From Candidatus Gastranaerophilales bacterium (lineage in GTDB: Bacteria; Cyanobacteriota; Vampirovibrionia; Gastranaerophilales; Gastranaerophilaceae), in assembly GCA_944326685.1 (NCBI GenBank), contig CALVEV010000036.1, positions 1-64,000 on the forward strand: a DNA stretch of 64,000 nucleotides, read 5' to 3'. Made by a program: the position numbers and the translations under genes. Below are positions 37,938-47,390 of the stretch, piece after piece. The notes under the pieces are model-generated. The model did no database searches. It saw nothing but the letters and a program-made list of their open reading frames with translations, and was not told where the DNA came from. The first letter of the stretch is position 1. Each line of letters begins with the position of its first letter.

Positions 37938-39320
37938 ATGGAAGTAGTAACAAACAAGACATTAGAAAAATGGAAATATGAACTTGTAAGAGATGGTTTA
38001 GTTCAATATGAAATATTAGAACAAGCTGAGAATTTAGCAAACGCAGAAAATATTAATATCGGACAAGCTCTTATAAATTCTGGAATCTTATCAGAAGAAA
38101 CTTTATTAAAATTTTTAGAACAAAAATTACATATTCCATACGTAAACCTTGAAGATTACTCATTAGATGTAAATTGCTTAAGATATATTAGCTTTGCAGA
38201 TGCATCTAAATATAAAATTATTCCATTATTTAAAATAGAAGATGTTTTAACCGTAGCAATGACAGATCCTTTAGATTTGTTTGTTGTTGATAAAATAATG
38301 GAAACAGCAGAATGCTCAATAGAACCAGTTATAGCATCAGAAGCAAGCATTTTAAATAAAATTGATGAATATTATAAAACCTCAGATACAGTAGATAAAA
38401 TTTTTACAAATGAATACGATGCTTCATTTGATTGGAGAGATGAACTTCATAAAGATGATTTATCTGAAGAACATATTCAAAAAATTATAAGAGCTATATT
38501 AAAACAAGCATTGTTTGAAGGGGTTCACGAACTATATTTTGAACAAACAGATGATGGATTAAATGTGGTATTTAAAAAACAAAATGACGCCTGGTCTAAA
38601 GGTACCATTCCTGTGATACTTGTAACATCATTTGTTTCTAAATTAAAATTACTATCTAATTTAGATCCATCTGTTTGCGAAGTACCACAACTAGGGAAAT
38701 TAAATTTTAAAGTTGATGAAACAACATTAGTTGCAAGTATATCAGCATTCCCAACAATAGTAGGGGAAAGAATTGCTCTTAAAATATATAAACCACCTAA
38801 AGACTTAGTTGAAATAATTAAAGATGAACGCCAAAGAAAATTATTACAAACATCATTAGAAAAACCGGGAATTATATTAGTTTGTGGTTCTCAATTAAGT
38901 GGTAAAACTCATATAATATATTCATTATTATTAGAAGCTGTAAAATTAAATAAAAATATAATGACAATTGAATCTTTGTCAAAATATAATTTACAAAAAG
39001 TTCATCAATGTGAATTAAATGAAAATGTAGGTTTTAATCTTGATAAAGCTTTAAGATTTATAGAATTCCAATCTCCTGATATTGTTTATCTTGAAGGAGT
39101 GAAGACAAAACAAGCCTTTGATTATTTATCAGAACTTGTTTATAACGATAAAACAATAATTACAGAATTTATGGCTAATAATATGACTGATTTAAGAGAA
39201 AAAATGAGTTTTGAAGATTTTCAATCTTTTAAATCCTTAATTAGTGCAATGATATTCATACATTCAAAAGATAGTATAGAAGTATTTGATAAATTAGCAA
39301 TTCAAAAATATATCGCCTAA
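37938..39320 (+). CDS. Divergent GspE/PilB-like protein
   Basis: A 460-residue protein of the type II secretion/type IV pilus ATPase superfamily. Residues 15-160 are an MshEN-type (GspE N-terminal) domain, a fold that binds c-di-GMP in several relatives. A Walker A remains at 317-324 (GSQLSGKT), but the Walker B/Asp-box region reads DIVYLEGVKTKQAFDYL instead of D-hhhh-GEIRD, the His-box reads TEFMANNMTD, and the four-Cys zinc loop of PilB is missing. It may be a regulatory, weakly active relative rather than a pilus motor. It is the third gene of the kinase-regulator operon. Confidence 0.8.
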   Translation: MEVVTNKTLEKWKYELVRDGLVQYEILEQAENLANAENINIGQALINSGILSEETLLKFLEQKLHIPYVNLEDYSLDVNCLRYISFADASKYKIIPLFKIEDVLTVAMTDPLDLFVVDKIMETAECSIEPVIASEASILNKIDEYYKTSDTVDKIFTNEYDASFDWRDELHKDDLSEEHIQKIIRAILKQALFEGVHELYFEQTDDGLNVVFKKQNDAWSKGTIPVILVTSFVSKLKLLSNLDPSVCEVPQLGKLNFKVDETTLVASISAFPTIVGERIALKIYKPPKDLVEIIKDERQRKLLQTSLEKPGIILVCGSQLSGKTHIIYSLLLEAVKLNKNIMTIESLSKYNLQKVHQCELNENVGFNLDKALRFIEFQSPDIVYLEGVKTKQAFDYLSELVYNDKTIITEFMANNMTDLREKMSFEDFQSFKSLISAMIFIHSKDSIEVFDKLAIQKYIA

Positions 39321-39706
39321 TTCATATAATCATCAAATGTTTTTTTTATGATTTTATATCCACAACCTTCGTGTAACTTCCCTGGAAAGTATATTTTTTT
39401 TGCTGGATACTTTTTACACATCGACAACCTTTTATCATAAACAGAACATAAGCCTTCTTTAGTCACATATTTACATGCAAAAATTAAATTTCCATCTTCA
39501 TCTTTACCTTTTATATAAAACCTTCTATATGAAGGGAATAAAAATTGCATAAACTTGAATTCTTTTTCAGTATATGTATCAAAACTATACATATAGTTAC
39601 AGCATTTACCACATTTTTTACATTCTCCTTCAATTTTATATTCTACTTTTTCAGGAACAAAATATGATAAAAATTCATTTTTTATATTTTCAAAAAACTC
39701 AAGCAT
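39317..39706 (-). CDS. YkgJ-type cysteine cluster protein
   Basis: A 129-residue protein, counted from ATG 39706, which follows TATAAT (39719-39714) by 7 nt without a ribosome-binding site. The CxxCGKCC motif lies at about residues 30-37 (CKKCGKCC), then ACKYVTKEGLCSVYDKRLSMCKKYP near 80-110, giving the eight-Cys pattern of the YkgJ/UPF0153 family that likely binds an Fe-S cluster or zinc. Function unknown. It overlaps the PilB-like gene by 4 bp convergently. Two further family members are encoded at 54,558 and 55,126. Confidence 0.88.
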   Translation of the reverse strand: MLEFFENIKNEFLSYFVPEKVEYKIEGECKKCGKCCNYMYSFDTYTEKEFKFMQFLFPSYRRFYIKGKDEDGNLIFACKYVTKEGLCSVYDKRLSMCKKYPAKKIYFPGKLHEGCGYKIIKKTFDDYMN

Positions 39707-39782
39707 GCTTAACATTATACTCTCATAAGATTTTTTTGGTACAATATTAGCATGAAGAAGGAGTGTATAGAAGGGGATATTT

Positions 39783-41936
39783 ATGTCTAAATATTCAGTA
39801 CCAAAAAGAGTAAAAAGTTATACTAAAGTGAGTCGTTCAAACAACGAAAATGATTCATTTTTTGATAATATAAAGAGGTTATTTATTGTTGGAGCAGCTT
39901 GTGTATTAGCAGGAATAGTTGCATTAAAATTATATCTTGCAATACTACCTCCAATAGCCAATTTATCAGATTTCAAACCTAATATGGTTACCAAGTTTTT
40001 ATCTTCAGATGGCGAAGTAATCAAAACATTTAATGCTTGCACTTTTTCAAAAGTTGAAGCAAATGAAATACCCAAAGAATTAAAAGAAGCAATTGTAGCA
40101 ACAGAAGATAAAAACTTCTACAATCACCCTGGATATGATTTATGTGGTGTTGCTCGTTCTGTTGTAGAAAATGCGATTGCAGGAAGAGTTGTTCAAGGAG
40201 GAAGTACAATAACGCAACAATTATCAAGAATGTTATTCTTATCAAATGAACAATCTTTTAGTAGAAAAATTAAAGAAATTATAATTGCTGCGCAGATAGA
40301 AAAATCAATAACTAAAGATCAAATACTTACAATGTATTTAAATAATGTATATTTAGGCTCAGGCGCTTATGGTGTAGAAGGCGCAGCACAAATATATTTT
40401 GCAAAACACCTAAATCAATTAACACTAGCAGAAATGGCTTTAATTGCAGGTTTGCCTCAAGCTCCTTCAATTTATTCTCCATTTAACAATCTTGATTTAG
40501 CTATAAAAAGAAGAAATCAAGTTCTGTTAAGAATGTATAAAATGAAATACATTGATAAAGAAACTTTAGAAAAAGCTCAAGCAGAAAAAGTTCATTTAAC
40601 AACAATGCCACAGTCTTATTTACTAAATAAGGCACCTTATTTCTGTGACCGAATTATGCAAGAATTAGAAAAACTTGGCTTTACAGAACAAGAAATAAGC
40701 CAAGGCGGATATAAAATTATAACAACATTAGATTATAAAACTCAGATAAAGACAAACGAAGCAATAGTATCAGATATGAATGCTTATGGTTTAAGAGGTG
40801 ATAAAAACCAAGCTGCAGTATTTGTATTCTCTCCTGTAGATGGAAAAATCTTAGCATACGCTGGAGGAAAAGATTATTCAAAAAGTCAATATGACAGAGT
40901 AACTCAAGCAGTTAGGCCACCAGGTTCAGCATTTAAACCATTTATATATACAGCAGCAGTAGAAAAAGGGGTTTCACCAAATGATTTAATCGATGATAAA
41001 CCTTTTACTGCAGGCACTTGGACCCCACATAACTATGGAAATAAATATAGAGGTCAAATACCTGTATATAAAGCTTTAATGATATCATCAAATGTATGTG
41101 CTGCAAGATTAATACAATATGTTGGAGTTCGTGCTGTTATTCAAATTGCAAGAATTATGGGTATAACAACACCATTAGAATACGACTATACTATAGCATT
41201 AGGTTCAAACGGTGTTAAATTATATGAATTAACAAGAGCATATGGTGTTTTTGCTAATGGTGGCTTTAAAGTTGAGCCTTATGGAATTGAAAGAATAGAA
41301 TCTTCTCGAGGCAAAGTATTATATTCTGCATCAAGACCAAGAATTACCAAAGTATTGAGCACTGATACAGCTGCAATTATGACTGCCATGTTAGAAACTG
41401 TTATTGAACACGGAACAGGTGCAGCTGCTAGAATAGGAAAACCTGCAGCAGGTAAAACTGGTACAACAGATGATTATAAAGATGCTTGGTTTGTAGGTTA
41501 TACACCAACAATTGTTGCAGGTGTTTGGATTGGTAACGATGATAATACAAAAATGGGAGGTCTAACAGGTGGTAGCGTACCTGCTGTAATTTGGCGTGAT
41601 ATTATGAAAGTTGCAGTAGATAGTATCGGAAGCGGAGATTTCCAATATCCAGAAGTTGTTCTAGATGGAAACCCTAAATCGATAAACCCTAAACTAACAT
41701 CGTCATCTAAAGGACAATCAAACCAATCAAGAATTGAAGATGAACAATTTGATGAAGTTCAAATGGTACCAGTAAATCCAGTTGAACAAGTCACCCCTAC
41801 AACAATTAAACCAACAGAACAAACGTCAAATTCTATAAGTACAAAGTCACTACCAACGCAGACAACAGAGCCTAAATCTTCAGCTCCAATACCTGCACCA
41901 GTACCACAACAAAGTCCTATAGCAAACACTAACTAA
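39783..41936 (+). CDS. Class A penicillin-binding protein (PBP1A-type)
   Basis: A 717-residue bifunctional peptidoglycan synthase. A membrane anchor spans residues 33-56. The glycosyltransferase GT51 domain has E108 in ATEDKNFYNHPG, then QGGSTITQQLSRM and KIKEIIIAAQIE. The transpeptidase has S382-x-x-K385 (GSAFK), SSN in ISSNVCAARL, and K558-T-G (AGKTGTTDD). The C-terminal tail (about 640-717) is Pro/Thr/Ser/Gln-rich and disordered. All catalytic motifs are intact. The next gene, 18 bp downstream, encodes the PurH-like protein and may be co-transcribed. Confidence 0.95.
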   Translation: MSKYSVPKRVKSYTKVSRSNNENDSFFDNIKRLFIVGAACVLAGIVALKLYLAILPPIANLSDFKPNMVTKFLSSDGEVIKTFNACTFSKVEANEIPKELKEAIVATEDKNFYNHPGYDLCGVARSVVENAIAGRVVQGGSTITQQLSRMLFLSNEQSFSRKIKEIIIAAQIEKSITKDQILTMYLNNVYLGSGAYGVEGAAQIYFAKHLNQLTLAEMALIAGLPQAPSIYSPFNNLDLAIKRRNQVLLRMYKMKYIDKETLEKAQAEKVHLTTMPQSYLLNKAPYFCDRIMQELEKLGFTEQEISQGGYKIITTLDYKTQIKTNEAIVSDMNAYGLRGDKNQAAVFVFSPVDGKILAYAGGKDYSKSQYDRVTQAVRPPGSAFKPFIYTAAVEKGVSPNDLIDDKPFTAGTWTPHNYGNKYRGQIPVYKALMISSNVCAARLIQYVGVRAVIQIARIMGITTPLEYDYTIALGSNGVKLYELTRAYGVFANGGFKVEPYGIERIESSRGKVLYSASRPRITKVLSTDTAAIMTAMLETVIEHGTGAAARIGKPAAGKTGTTDDYKDAWFVGYTPTIVAGVWIGNDDNTKMGGLTGGSVPAVIWRDIMKVAVDSIGSGDFQYPEVVLDGNPKSINPKLTSSSKGQSNQSRIEDEQFDEVQMVPVNPVEQVTPTTIKPTEQTSNSISTKSLPTQTTEPKSSAPIPAPVPQQSPIANTN

Positions 41937-41954
41937 AATTAAAAGGAAAGACAA

Positions 41955-42854
41955 ATGGAGAATATCAGTTTTGAATTTATAAAACAATTAGAACACGGTT
42001 CAAACAAACAACAACTAGCATCATTAAATAAAACACATAAAACAGTTGATTACGAAACAAAGTTTGAATTAACTTATAATGATCTTATAGGCATGACAAA
42101 AGCAGCGGAAATAGCTTCAGAATTTTATGATGTCAAAGGTGCCGTTATAACAAAAAATTCTCAAGTAACTGGAGTTGCATTGGGTACTGATTTATCTGAT
42201 GCATTAGTTAAAGCTATTGACTGTAACCCAATAGATGCATTATCAGGAATTGTAGCATTTACAGATTGCGTAGATAAAAAAACAGCAATGCAATTAAATG
42301 CAGGTCACTTAATAATCGCACCATCATATACAGATGACGCAATTAAAATTTTTGATAAAAATTCAATCAGATATGTTCAACTAAATACACCATTAAAAGA
42401 ATTTAAAAATTATATTGATGAAGAAATTGTTATTACTCCTTTTGGAACACTAGTTCAAGAGAAAAATAAAACAGAATTAAGTAAAGATAATTTCAAAGTT
42501 GTAACAAAAACAAAACCAGAAGTTGAACAAATTGAAGATGCGATTTTTGCTTGGAAAGTTGCAAAATATGTAAAAAGCAATGCCATTGTTGTTGCAAAAA
42601 ATTTCAAAACATTAGCAATTGCACAAGGATTACAAAGCCAGTCAACAGAATTTGCAATGAACTATTCTTGTGATACAGCAAAGGAATCTGTAATGGCATC
42701 AGATTTACCTATTACGATTTCTGATTTTAATGCAGCAATTCAAAATCGAGTATCTATGTTTATACTACCTGGAGTTACTCAAGAGATTATAAAATTAGCA
42801 GACAAATATGAAAAAGTAATTGTTACTACTGGGTATACAACTTGTCTACATTAA
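41955..42854 (+). CDS. Degenerate PurH-like (AICAR transformylase domain) protein
   Basis: A 299-residue protein resembling only the AICAR formyltransferase half of PurH; the IMP cyclohydrolase domain is absent. LEHGSNKQQLASL corresponds to the LRYGENPHQ-A segment, NPIDALSGIVAF to the DP-x-SAFGGIIAF segment, and DAIFAWKVAKYVKSNAIVVAKN to the best-conserved PurH helix. The catalytic Lys-His-x-x-PCG block reads K67-N68-S-Q-V-T-G, losing the key His and the Cys, and the GAGQ motif reads IAQG. It is therefore probably inactive as a transformylase and may bind a purine-related ligand. It has AAAAGGAAAG upstream and follows the PBP gene by 18 bp. Confidence 0.75.
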   Translation: MENISFEFIKQLEHGSNKQQLASLNKTHKTVDYETKFELTYNDLIGMTKAAEIASEFYDVKGAVITKNSQVTGVALGTDLSDALVKAIDCNPIDALSGIVAFTDCVDKKTAMQLNAGHLIIAPSYTDDAIKIFDKNSIRYVQLNTPLKEFKNYIDEEIVITPFGTLVQEKNKTELSKDNFKVVTKTKPEVEQIEDAIFAWKVAKYVKSNAIVVAKNFKTLAIAQGLQSQSTEFAMNYSCDTAKESVMASDLPITISDFNAAIQNRVSMFILPGVTQEIIKLADKYEKVIVTTGYTTCLH

Positions 42855-42866
42855 TATTTTAACTTT

Positions 42867-42921
42867 TGTAACATTTTTTTAATTACTAGCAAAAATTACC
42901 ACAAAAAACACTTTATATAAT
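42867..42921 (+). promoter_or_regulatory. Promoter of the 42,950 gene (TGTAACA-N37-CTTTATATAAT)
   Basis: TGTAACA (42867-42873) starts 44 nt before CTTTATATAAT (42911-42921), whose TATAAT (42916-42921) is the -10. No clear -35. The same offset is found upstream of 557 and at 61,214, suggesting one activator. Confidence 0.6.
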
Positions 42922-42949
42922 TGTGTGTAATTAATTTTTGTAGGTAGAA

Positions 42950-43672
42950 ATGACTGTAGCTCTAGCAAATGCATTAAGAAAAGGTTGGTTTGCTTTTACA
43001 AACGCAGAAAAGGGTAACAATTATACCCGAGCTGATCGTTTAGAAAGAAAAGTTACTTCATACTGCCAAGATATATCAACTGCTGATGAAACTATTAAAG
43101 TTGTAAAAGAAACAACTAAAGGTTCAAAATGTGTTGATGCACTAGCAAGAACATTAAATTCTAGTAAAAAAACAAGTAAATTATTAGATTGGAGCTGTAA
43201 AGGAGCAGAGTTTGCTTCGAAAGCAGTTAACCCTCTTTTATGTGTTGCAGCAGGAGCTAGAGTCTTAAATGCCGAAGATAAAAAATCTTCATTTATCCAA
43301 GAAGGTCTTGCAATGGGCGCAATGTTCGGAGTTGAGGGAATAATCAAATCTAACTTAGGACTAGCAGGTAAATCAGCAAAATATGTTAATAATAAATTTT
43401 TATTAAATCTAGCAACAAAAACAAAAACATTCTTAGCTACAACTAAATTTTTAAATAAAATCCCTACTAATAGATTAACAGGAATTATAAAAGCCGCAAT
43501 ATTTGTAATTGGATCTTGTACAGCTTTTGCAGCAGGACAAAAACTTGGAAAAGTGATTACAAAAAATACAACAGAAAAAGATTTTCAAGAAAAAAAATTA
43601 TTAAAAGAACAAATGCAATTAGCAAAACTAATGGAAGGTCAAAAAACATCTACAACAAACTTTGTAGGTTAA
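42950..43672 (+). CDS. Unknown protein with hydrophobic helices
   Basis: A 240-residue protein with no family that I recognise. The N-terminus (about 1-60) is basic and amphipathic without a signal peptide. Hydrophobic segments lie near residues 93-105 (LLCVAAGARVL), 118-135 and 178-197 (IIKAAIFVIGSCTAFAAGQKLG), the last being a good membrane or pore-like helix. The C-terminus is charged, helical, and Lys/Gln-rich. Four Cys residues are scattered. The upstream promoter shares the TGTAACA element with the secreted-type metallopeptidase at 557. It might be a membrane-inserting or effector-like protein, but nothing proves it. Confidence 0.65.
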   Translation: MTVALANALRKGWFAFTNAEKGNNYTRADRLERKVTSYCQDISTADETIKVVKETTKGSKCVDALARTLNSSKKTSKLLDWSCKGAEFASKAVNPLLCVAAGARVLNAEDKKSSFIQEGLAMGAMFGVEGIIKSNLGLAGKSAKYVNNKFLLNLATKTKTFLATTKFLNKIPTNRLTGIIKAAIFVIGSCTAFAAGQKLGKVITKNTTEKDFQEKKLLKEQMQLAKLMEGQKTSTTNFVG

Positions 43673-44412
43673 TCACTATTTAATTTAATTTTTCCTGTTT
43701 CTTTATATAAAACTTCAAAATTATTTTTTGAGCTCTTATAATTTTGGATTGTTGCTTCCATAGAAACATTAAATAAAAAATAAATCAATGGAACGGCAAT
43801 TAAAAAAGTTATAAGACTAATAAATAATTTAATAGTACTCTCTCTTTTTTTTCTTTCAAGTTTTTCTTTTTCTGTAACAATATTTTGTTCATATAAAATT
43901 TTATTAATTAAATTTTTTCTTTCTTCAAGAGAAAGAGAATCTATAAAATGTTCATTTTCGTTATTTATATATATAACATATTTTTTATAAACGGCATTTA
44001 ATTTTGCTTCTTCTAATGGATCCATTTTTTCTTGTTTTCTATCATCAATAATTGGTTCATTCAATGGAAACATATTTTTATTTTCATTAGAATTAATAGG
44101 TCTTTCAAGGATATCAGATGTAATATTTACAGCACCATCTTCTGCTGGAAGACCCTCTGGGATATGAATATCTTGTTGTTCATCTTCCTTTTTAGCATCA
44201 TTTTCAGCTTTATCTAATTTTTTTTGTTCTTCTCTTGCTCTAGCCTCTAATTGCTCCAATATATCAGGTGTAATATCAGCATTACTTAAATTAATAAGAT
44301 TATTTACCTCTATTGAATCATTAGTATTAAAAATATTTGGATTATTTAATGGGGGAATTCCTGCTTGTGCTACATTATCTAATGAATTTTGTATATCTTT
44401 TTCGTTATCCAA
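43669..44412 (-). CDS. Acidic single-span membrane protein, unknown
   Basis: A 247-residue protein. The only reasonable start is TTG 44412 (LDNEKDIQNSLDN), with AGAGAG upstream and TATAAT at 44440-44435; longer in-frame starts at 44508 would add an odd Ile/Leu-rich leader and cross the likely promoter. Residues 1-150 are acidic, Asn/Asp/Glu-rich and probably disordered, then a Lys/Glu-rich helix (AKLNAVYKKYVIYI region), then one membrane segment near the end (LFISLITFLIAVPLIYFLF) and a 30-residue tail. The stop overlaps the preceding convergent gene by 4 bp. No known domain. Confidence 0.55.
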   Translation of the reverse strand: MDNEKDIQNSLDNVAQAGIPPLNNPNIFNTNDSIEVNNLINLSNADITPDILEQLEARAREEQKKLDKAENDAKKEDEQQDIHIPEGLPAEDGAVNITSDILERPINSNENKNMFPLNEPIIDDRKQEKMDPLEEAKLNAVYKKYVIYINNENEHFIDSLSLEERKNLINKILYEQNIVTEKEKLERKKRESTIKLFISLITFLIAVPLIYFLFNVSMEATIQNYKSSKNNFEVLYKETGKIKLNSD

Positions 44413-44489
44413 ATCTCTAACTCTCTCTTTTTGTATTATAATATAAATTATACAATGTATTTTTAAAATATTCAATGAGTTGAGGAAAA

Positions 44490-45503
44490 ATGAAAATAGA
44501 TAAAACAAAATTAATTAGTCTTGTAGAAAATCTTAAAAAATCAAAAATTTTAGTTGTAGGAGATTTAGCTATTGATGAAATGGTATATGGAAATACAGAA
44601 AGAATATCAAGAGAAGCTCCTGTATTAATACTAAAACACACACATACAAAACATATATTAGGTGCAGCATCAAACGCAGCGCATAACGTTTCTACTATCA
44701 ATAATGGTAAAATAAGTGTTATTGGTGTTATTGGCACAGATTACCAAGCCGAAGATTTAATAAATGCATTTAAAGAAGCAAATATTGATTGCAAATATTT
44801 AGTAGAAGATTCCACAAGAAAAACAGTCACAAAAACAAGAATATCTGGTTCATGCTTTCAATCAATAACTCAACAAATTGTTAGAATTGATAGACAAACA
44901 GATGAACCTTTATCAGAAGAAACTGAATTAAAAATAATAAAAAATTTAGAGAAAGCTATTCCAGAACATGATGCTGTAATTTTATCAAACTATCATATTG
45001 GTACACTTACAGATAATGTTATCAAAAAGACTATTGAACTATGTAAAAAAAATAATAAGATAGTTGTTGTTGATGCACAAAAAGATTTAGATAAATATCA
45101 GTATGTAACATCAATGACACCAAACCTACCTGATACACAGAAATACGTAGGTTTTGAAGTAGAAAATACCGAAGATTTAAAACGAGCAGGAAAAAAATTA
45201 TTAGATGATACTAATGCAGAATTTGTATTAGTAACCTGTGGTTCTGGGGGGATGGCTGTATTTGAAAAAGATGATAAATTCACTAAAATTCCTGTATTTA
45301 ACAAAGCCGAGGTTTTCGATGTAACAGGGGCAGGTGATACTGTAACAGCAGTTTATACATTAGCTCTAGCAGCAGGAGCAGAACCTGTATACGCAGCAAT
45401 TATTGGAAATATTGCTGCAAGTATTGTTGTTAAACAATTTGGTTGTGCAACTACTACAATAGATGAAATTAAAGAAATGATTGAACAAAGAATAAATAAG
45501 TAA
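44490..45503 (+). CDS. hldA: D-glycero-beta-D-manno-heptose-7-phosphate kinase (PfkB family)
   Basis: A 337-residue PfkB-type kinase matching the N-terminal half of HldE/RfaE1. Markers are VVGDLAIDEMVYGNTERISREAPVLI at the start, LGAASNAAHNVS, RIDRQTDEPL, and the catalytic GAGDTVTAVY near the C-terminus. It phosphorylates heptose 7-phosphate at O-1 in the ADP-heptose pathway for LPS core. The adenylyltransferase half is absent, as in organisms with a separate HldC. TGAGG precedes the ATG. The downstream DUF4330 gene and the O-antigen-ligase gene follow within 21 and 1 bp, forming an envelope polysaccharide operon. Confidence 0.9.
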   Translation: MKIDKTKLISLVENLKKSKILVVGDLAIDEMVYGNTERISREAPVLILKHTHTKHILGAASNAAHNVSTINNGKISVIGVIGTDYQAEDLINAFKEANIDCKYLVEDSTRKTVTKTRISGSCFQSITQQIVRIDRQTDEPLSEETELKIIKNLEKAIPEHDAVILSNYHIGTLTDNVIKKTIELCKKNNKIVVVDAQKDLDKYQYVTSMTPNLPDTQKYVGFEVENTEDLKRAGKKLLDDTNAEFVLVTCGSGGMAVFEKDDKFTKIPVFNKAEVFDVTGAGDTVTAVYTLALAAGAEPVYAAIIGNIAASIVVKQFGCATTTIDEIKEMIEQRINK

Positions 45504-45523
45504 TAAAAGATTAGGAGAGCTAT

Positions 45524-46018
45524 ATGAAATTCAATAAATTTGTTGATTTAATTATTATTCTAGGAATTATTCTTGCAATTTTTGTAGGTGTTATAACAAT
45601 TAAACATTATAGAGAAACAGCATCAAAACAAATAGAAGCTACATCTCAAATAAATTTTAATGTTTATTTAAGAGGAGTAACATTAACAGGTCAAGAAATA
45701 CCAATAAAAAAAGATGAAACAACTTTTATTAGCATTAGAAATGTCCCTTATTCAGATTTAAAAGTTATTGATGTTGAATCAACACCAAAAATGACAACAA
45801 TCTCTTCTAATAATTCAGCTGGATACAAAGTAGTACCTGATTCTAGTCAACCTAATACTTATGATATTTCTGTTAAAGTTACAGATACTGCTAAAATCAC
45901 TAAAGATGGTGCTGTTGTCGGTGGAAACAAAATTAAAATTGGTTTACCAATAACACTAGAAGGTAAGACATATAAATTAACTGGTACTGTTTCAGATATA
46001 GAAATTTTAGAAGGTTAA
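45524..46018 (+). CDS. DUF4330-type membrane-anchored protein
   Basis: A 164-residue protein with one N-terminal membrane helix (about residues 8-26) and an extracytoplasmic beta domain. KFVDLIIILGIILAIFVGVI and INFNVYLRGVTLTGQEI fit the DUF4330 family, which I associate with Cyanobacteria. No catalytic residues are known. TAGGAGAG lies 7 nt before the ATG. The position between a heptose kinase and an O-antigen-ligase-like gene suggests a role in export or assembly of surface polysaccharide. Confidence 0.8.
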   Translation: MKFNKFVDLIIILGIILAIFVGVITIKHYRETASKQIEATSQINFNVYLRGVTLTGQEIPIKKDETTFISIRNVPYSDLKVIDVESTPKMTTISSNNSAGYKVVPDSSQPNTYDISVKVTDTAKITKDGAVVGGNKIKIGLPITLEGKTYKLTGTVSDIEILEG

Positions 46019-46019
46019 T

Positions 46020-47345
46020 ATGCTTTTAAATAAATTATTGGATGTGATTCATATTCCATTTAAATATATTTATGAATCAAGTGTAATACTAAAAAAAATA
46101 GATTTATTAATATTAATATCTATATTAGCGACATTTGTATTTTCAACATTTTTGAGTTCGGATGTTGCAGGGTATTTGTGTTTTTCAACTTTTTTATTGA
46201 CAATAGTTCGAGTAATTACAAATCCAACTGATAAGTTTAAATGTGAAAAGTTTGAAATTTTTCTATTGATATATTTCATGCTTTTAATAGTAAGTGTTGC
46301 AGGCTCAACATTATTAGCATTAAGTTTAAAAGGATTTTTTAAAACATTTATATATTTAAGTTTTTATCTTTCGGTTGTACATCATTTAAAAAATAATAAA
46401 CAAAACATTATTCCTATATTATTATGTATGGCAGGGTGTATAACTTTTGAATCATTAGTTGGATTAAGTCAAAACTTTATTCAAGTAGGAGAAATATCTG
46501 GTTGGCAAGATACTTCAAGATTAAATCCAGAAGAAGTAATGACAAGAGTATATGGAACATTACAACCATTAAACCCTAATTTATTAGGGGGATATTTAGT
46601 TGCAGGTATTGGTTCTGTTTTTGGATTATGTGCATATAATCTTTATGAAAAAAATTATAAAAGAGGATTAATTTTTGGACTTCTATCTATTTTAGCAGCA
46701 GTTACAATATTTTTAACTGGATGTAGAGGTTCATATATCGGATTATTTTTAATATCTTCTTTAGTTTTCATCATTAGTTTAAAATTTTTCTGGCCTACTT
46801 ATAAAAAAATATATTTTAGCTTTATATCATTCATTATGGGGGTTTCAACTTTTGCAATATTAACAATATCATCATTAAGAGCAAGAGTTTTTTCTATATT
46901 TGCAATGCGAGCTGATAGTTCAAATTCATTTAGATTTAATGTTTATCAAGCAGCAGTTCAAATGTTCAAAGATAATTGGTTGTTAGGAATAGGTATGGGG
47001 AATCAAAATTTTAGAGAAATATATGGTTTATATATGAAAACAGGTTTTGATGCTTTAAGTGCCTATAATATATACTTAGAAACAGCTGTTGAAAGTGGGA
47101 TTTTTGCACTACTAGCATTTTTAGGATTTTTATTTACATTAATAATTGATGCGGGTAAATATATATATAATTCAAAAGACTTAAAACAAGTAATACTAGC
47201 ATCAGCAGCATTTATTTCTATTTGTGGTGTAATGATACACGGAATGGTTGATACTGTATTTTTTAGACCTCAAATTCAAATAGTTTTTTGGACAATGATT
47301 GCAATACTATCTTCTGTAATTTATTCTGAAGATTTATCTAACTAG
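46020..47345 (+). CDS. O-antigen ligase family (WaaL/IctB-like) membrane protein
   Basis: A 441-residue protein with about 10-12 membrane helices. The large extracytoplasmic loop around residues 280-335 (ADSSNSFRFNVYQAAVQMFKDNWLLGIGMGNQNF) and TGCRGSYIGLFLI are typical of the Wzy_C (WaaL/IctB/Wzy) family. The R-F-N-V-Y pattern and the GIGxGN motif fit ligases or polymerases of surface glycans. It starts 1 bp after the DUF4330 stop, with AAGG upstream. Substrate unknown; cyanobacterial IctB was once tied to bicarbonate, but the heptose context favours polysaccharide. Confidence 0.85.
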   Translation: MLLNKLLDVIHIPFKYIYESSVILKKIDLLILISILATFVFSTFLSSDVAGYLCFSTFLLTIVRVITNPTDKFKCEKFEIFLLIYFMLLIVSVAGSTLLALSLKGFFKTFIYLSFYLSVVHHLKNNKQNIIPILLCMAGCITFESLVGLSQNFIQVGEISGWQDTSRLNPEEVMTRVYGTLQPLNPNLLGGYLVAGIGSVFGLCAYNLYEKNYKRGLIFGLLSILAAVTIFLTGCRGSYIGLFLISSLVFIISLKFFWPTYKKIYFSFISFIMGVSTFAILTISSLRARVFSIFAMRADSSNSFRFNVYQAAVQMFKDNWLLGIGMGNQNFREIYGLYMKTGFDALSAYNIYLETAVESGIFALLAFLGFLFTLIIDAGKYIYNSKDLKQVILASAAFISICGVMIHGMVDTVFFRPQIQIVFWTMIAILSSVIYSEDLSN

Positions 47346-47390
47346 GTTATAAGCAATCTATATTATTTGTATATATATGTAAACATTTGT

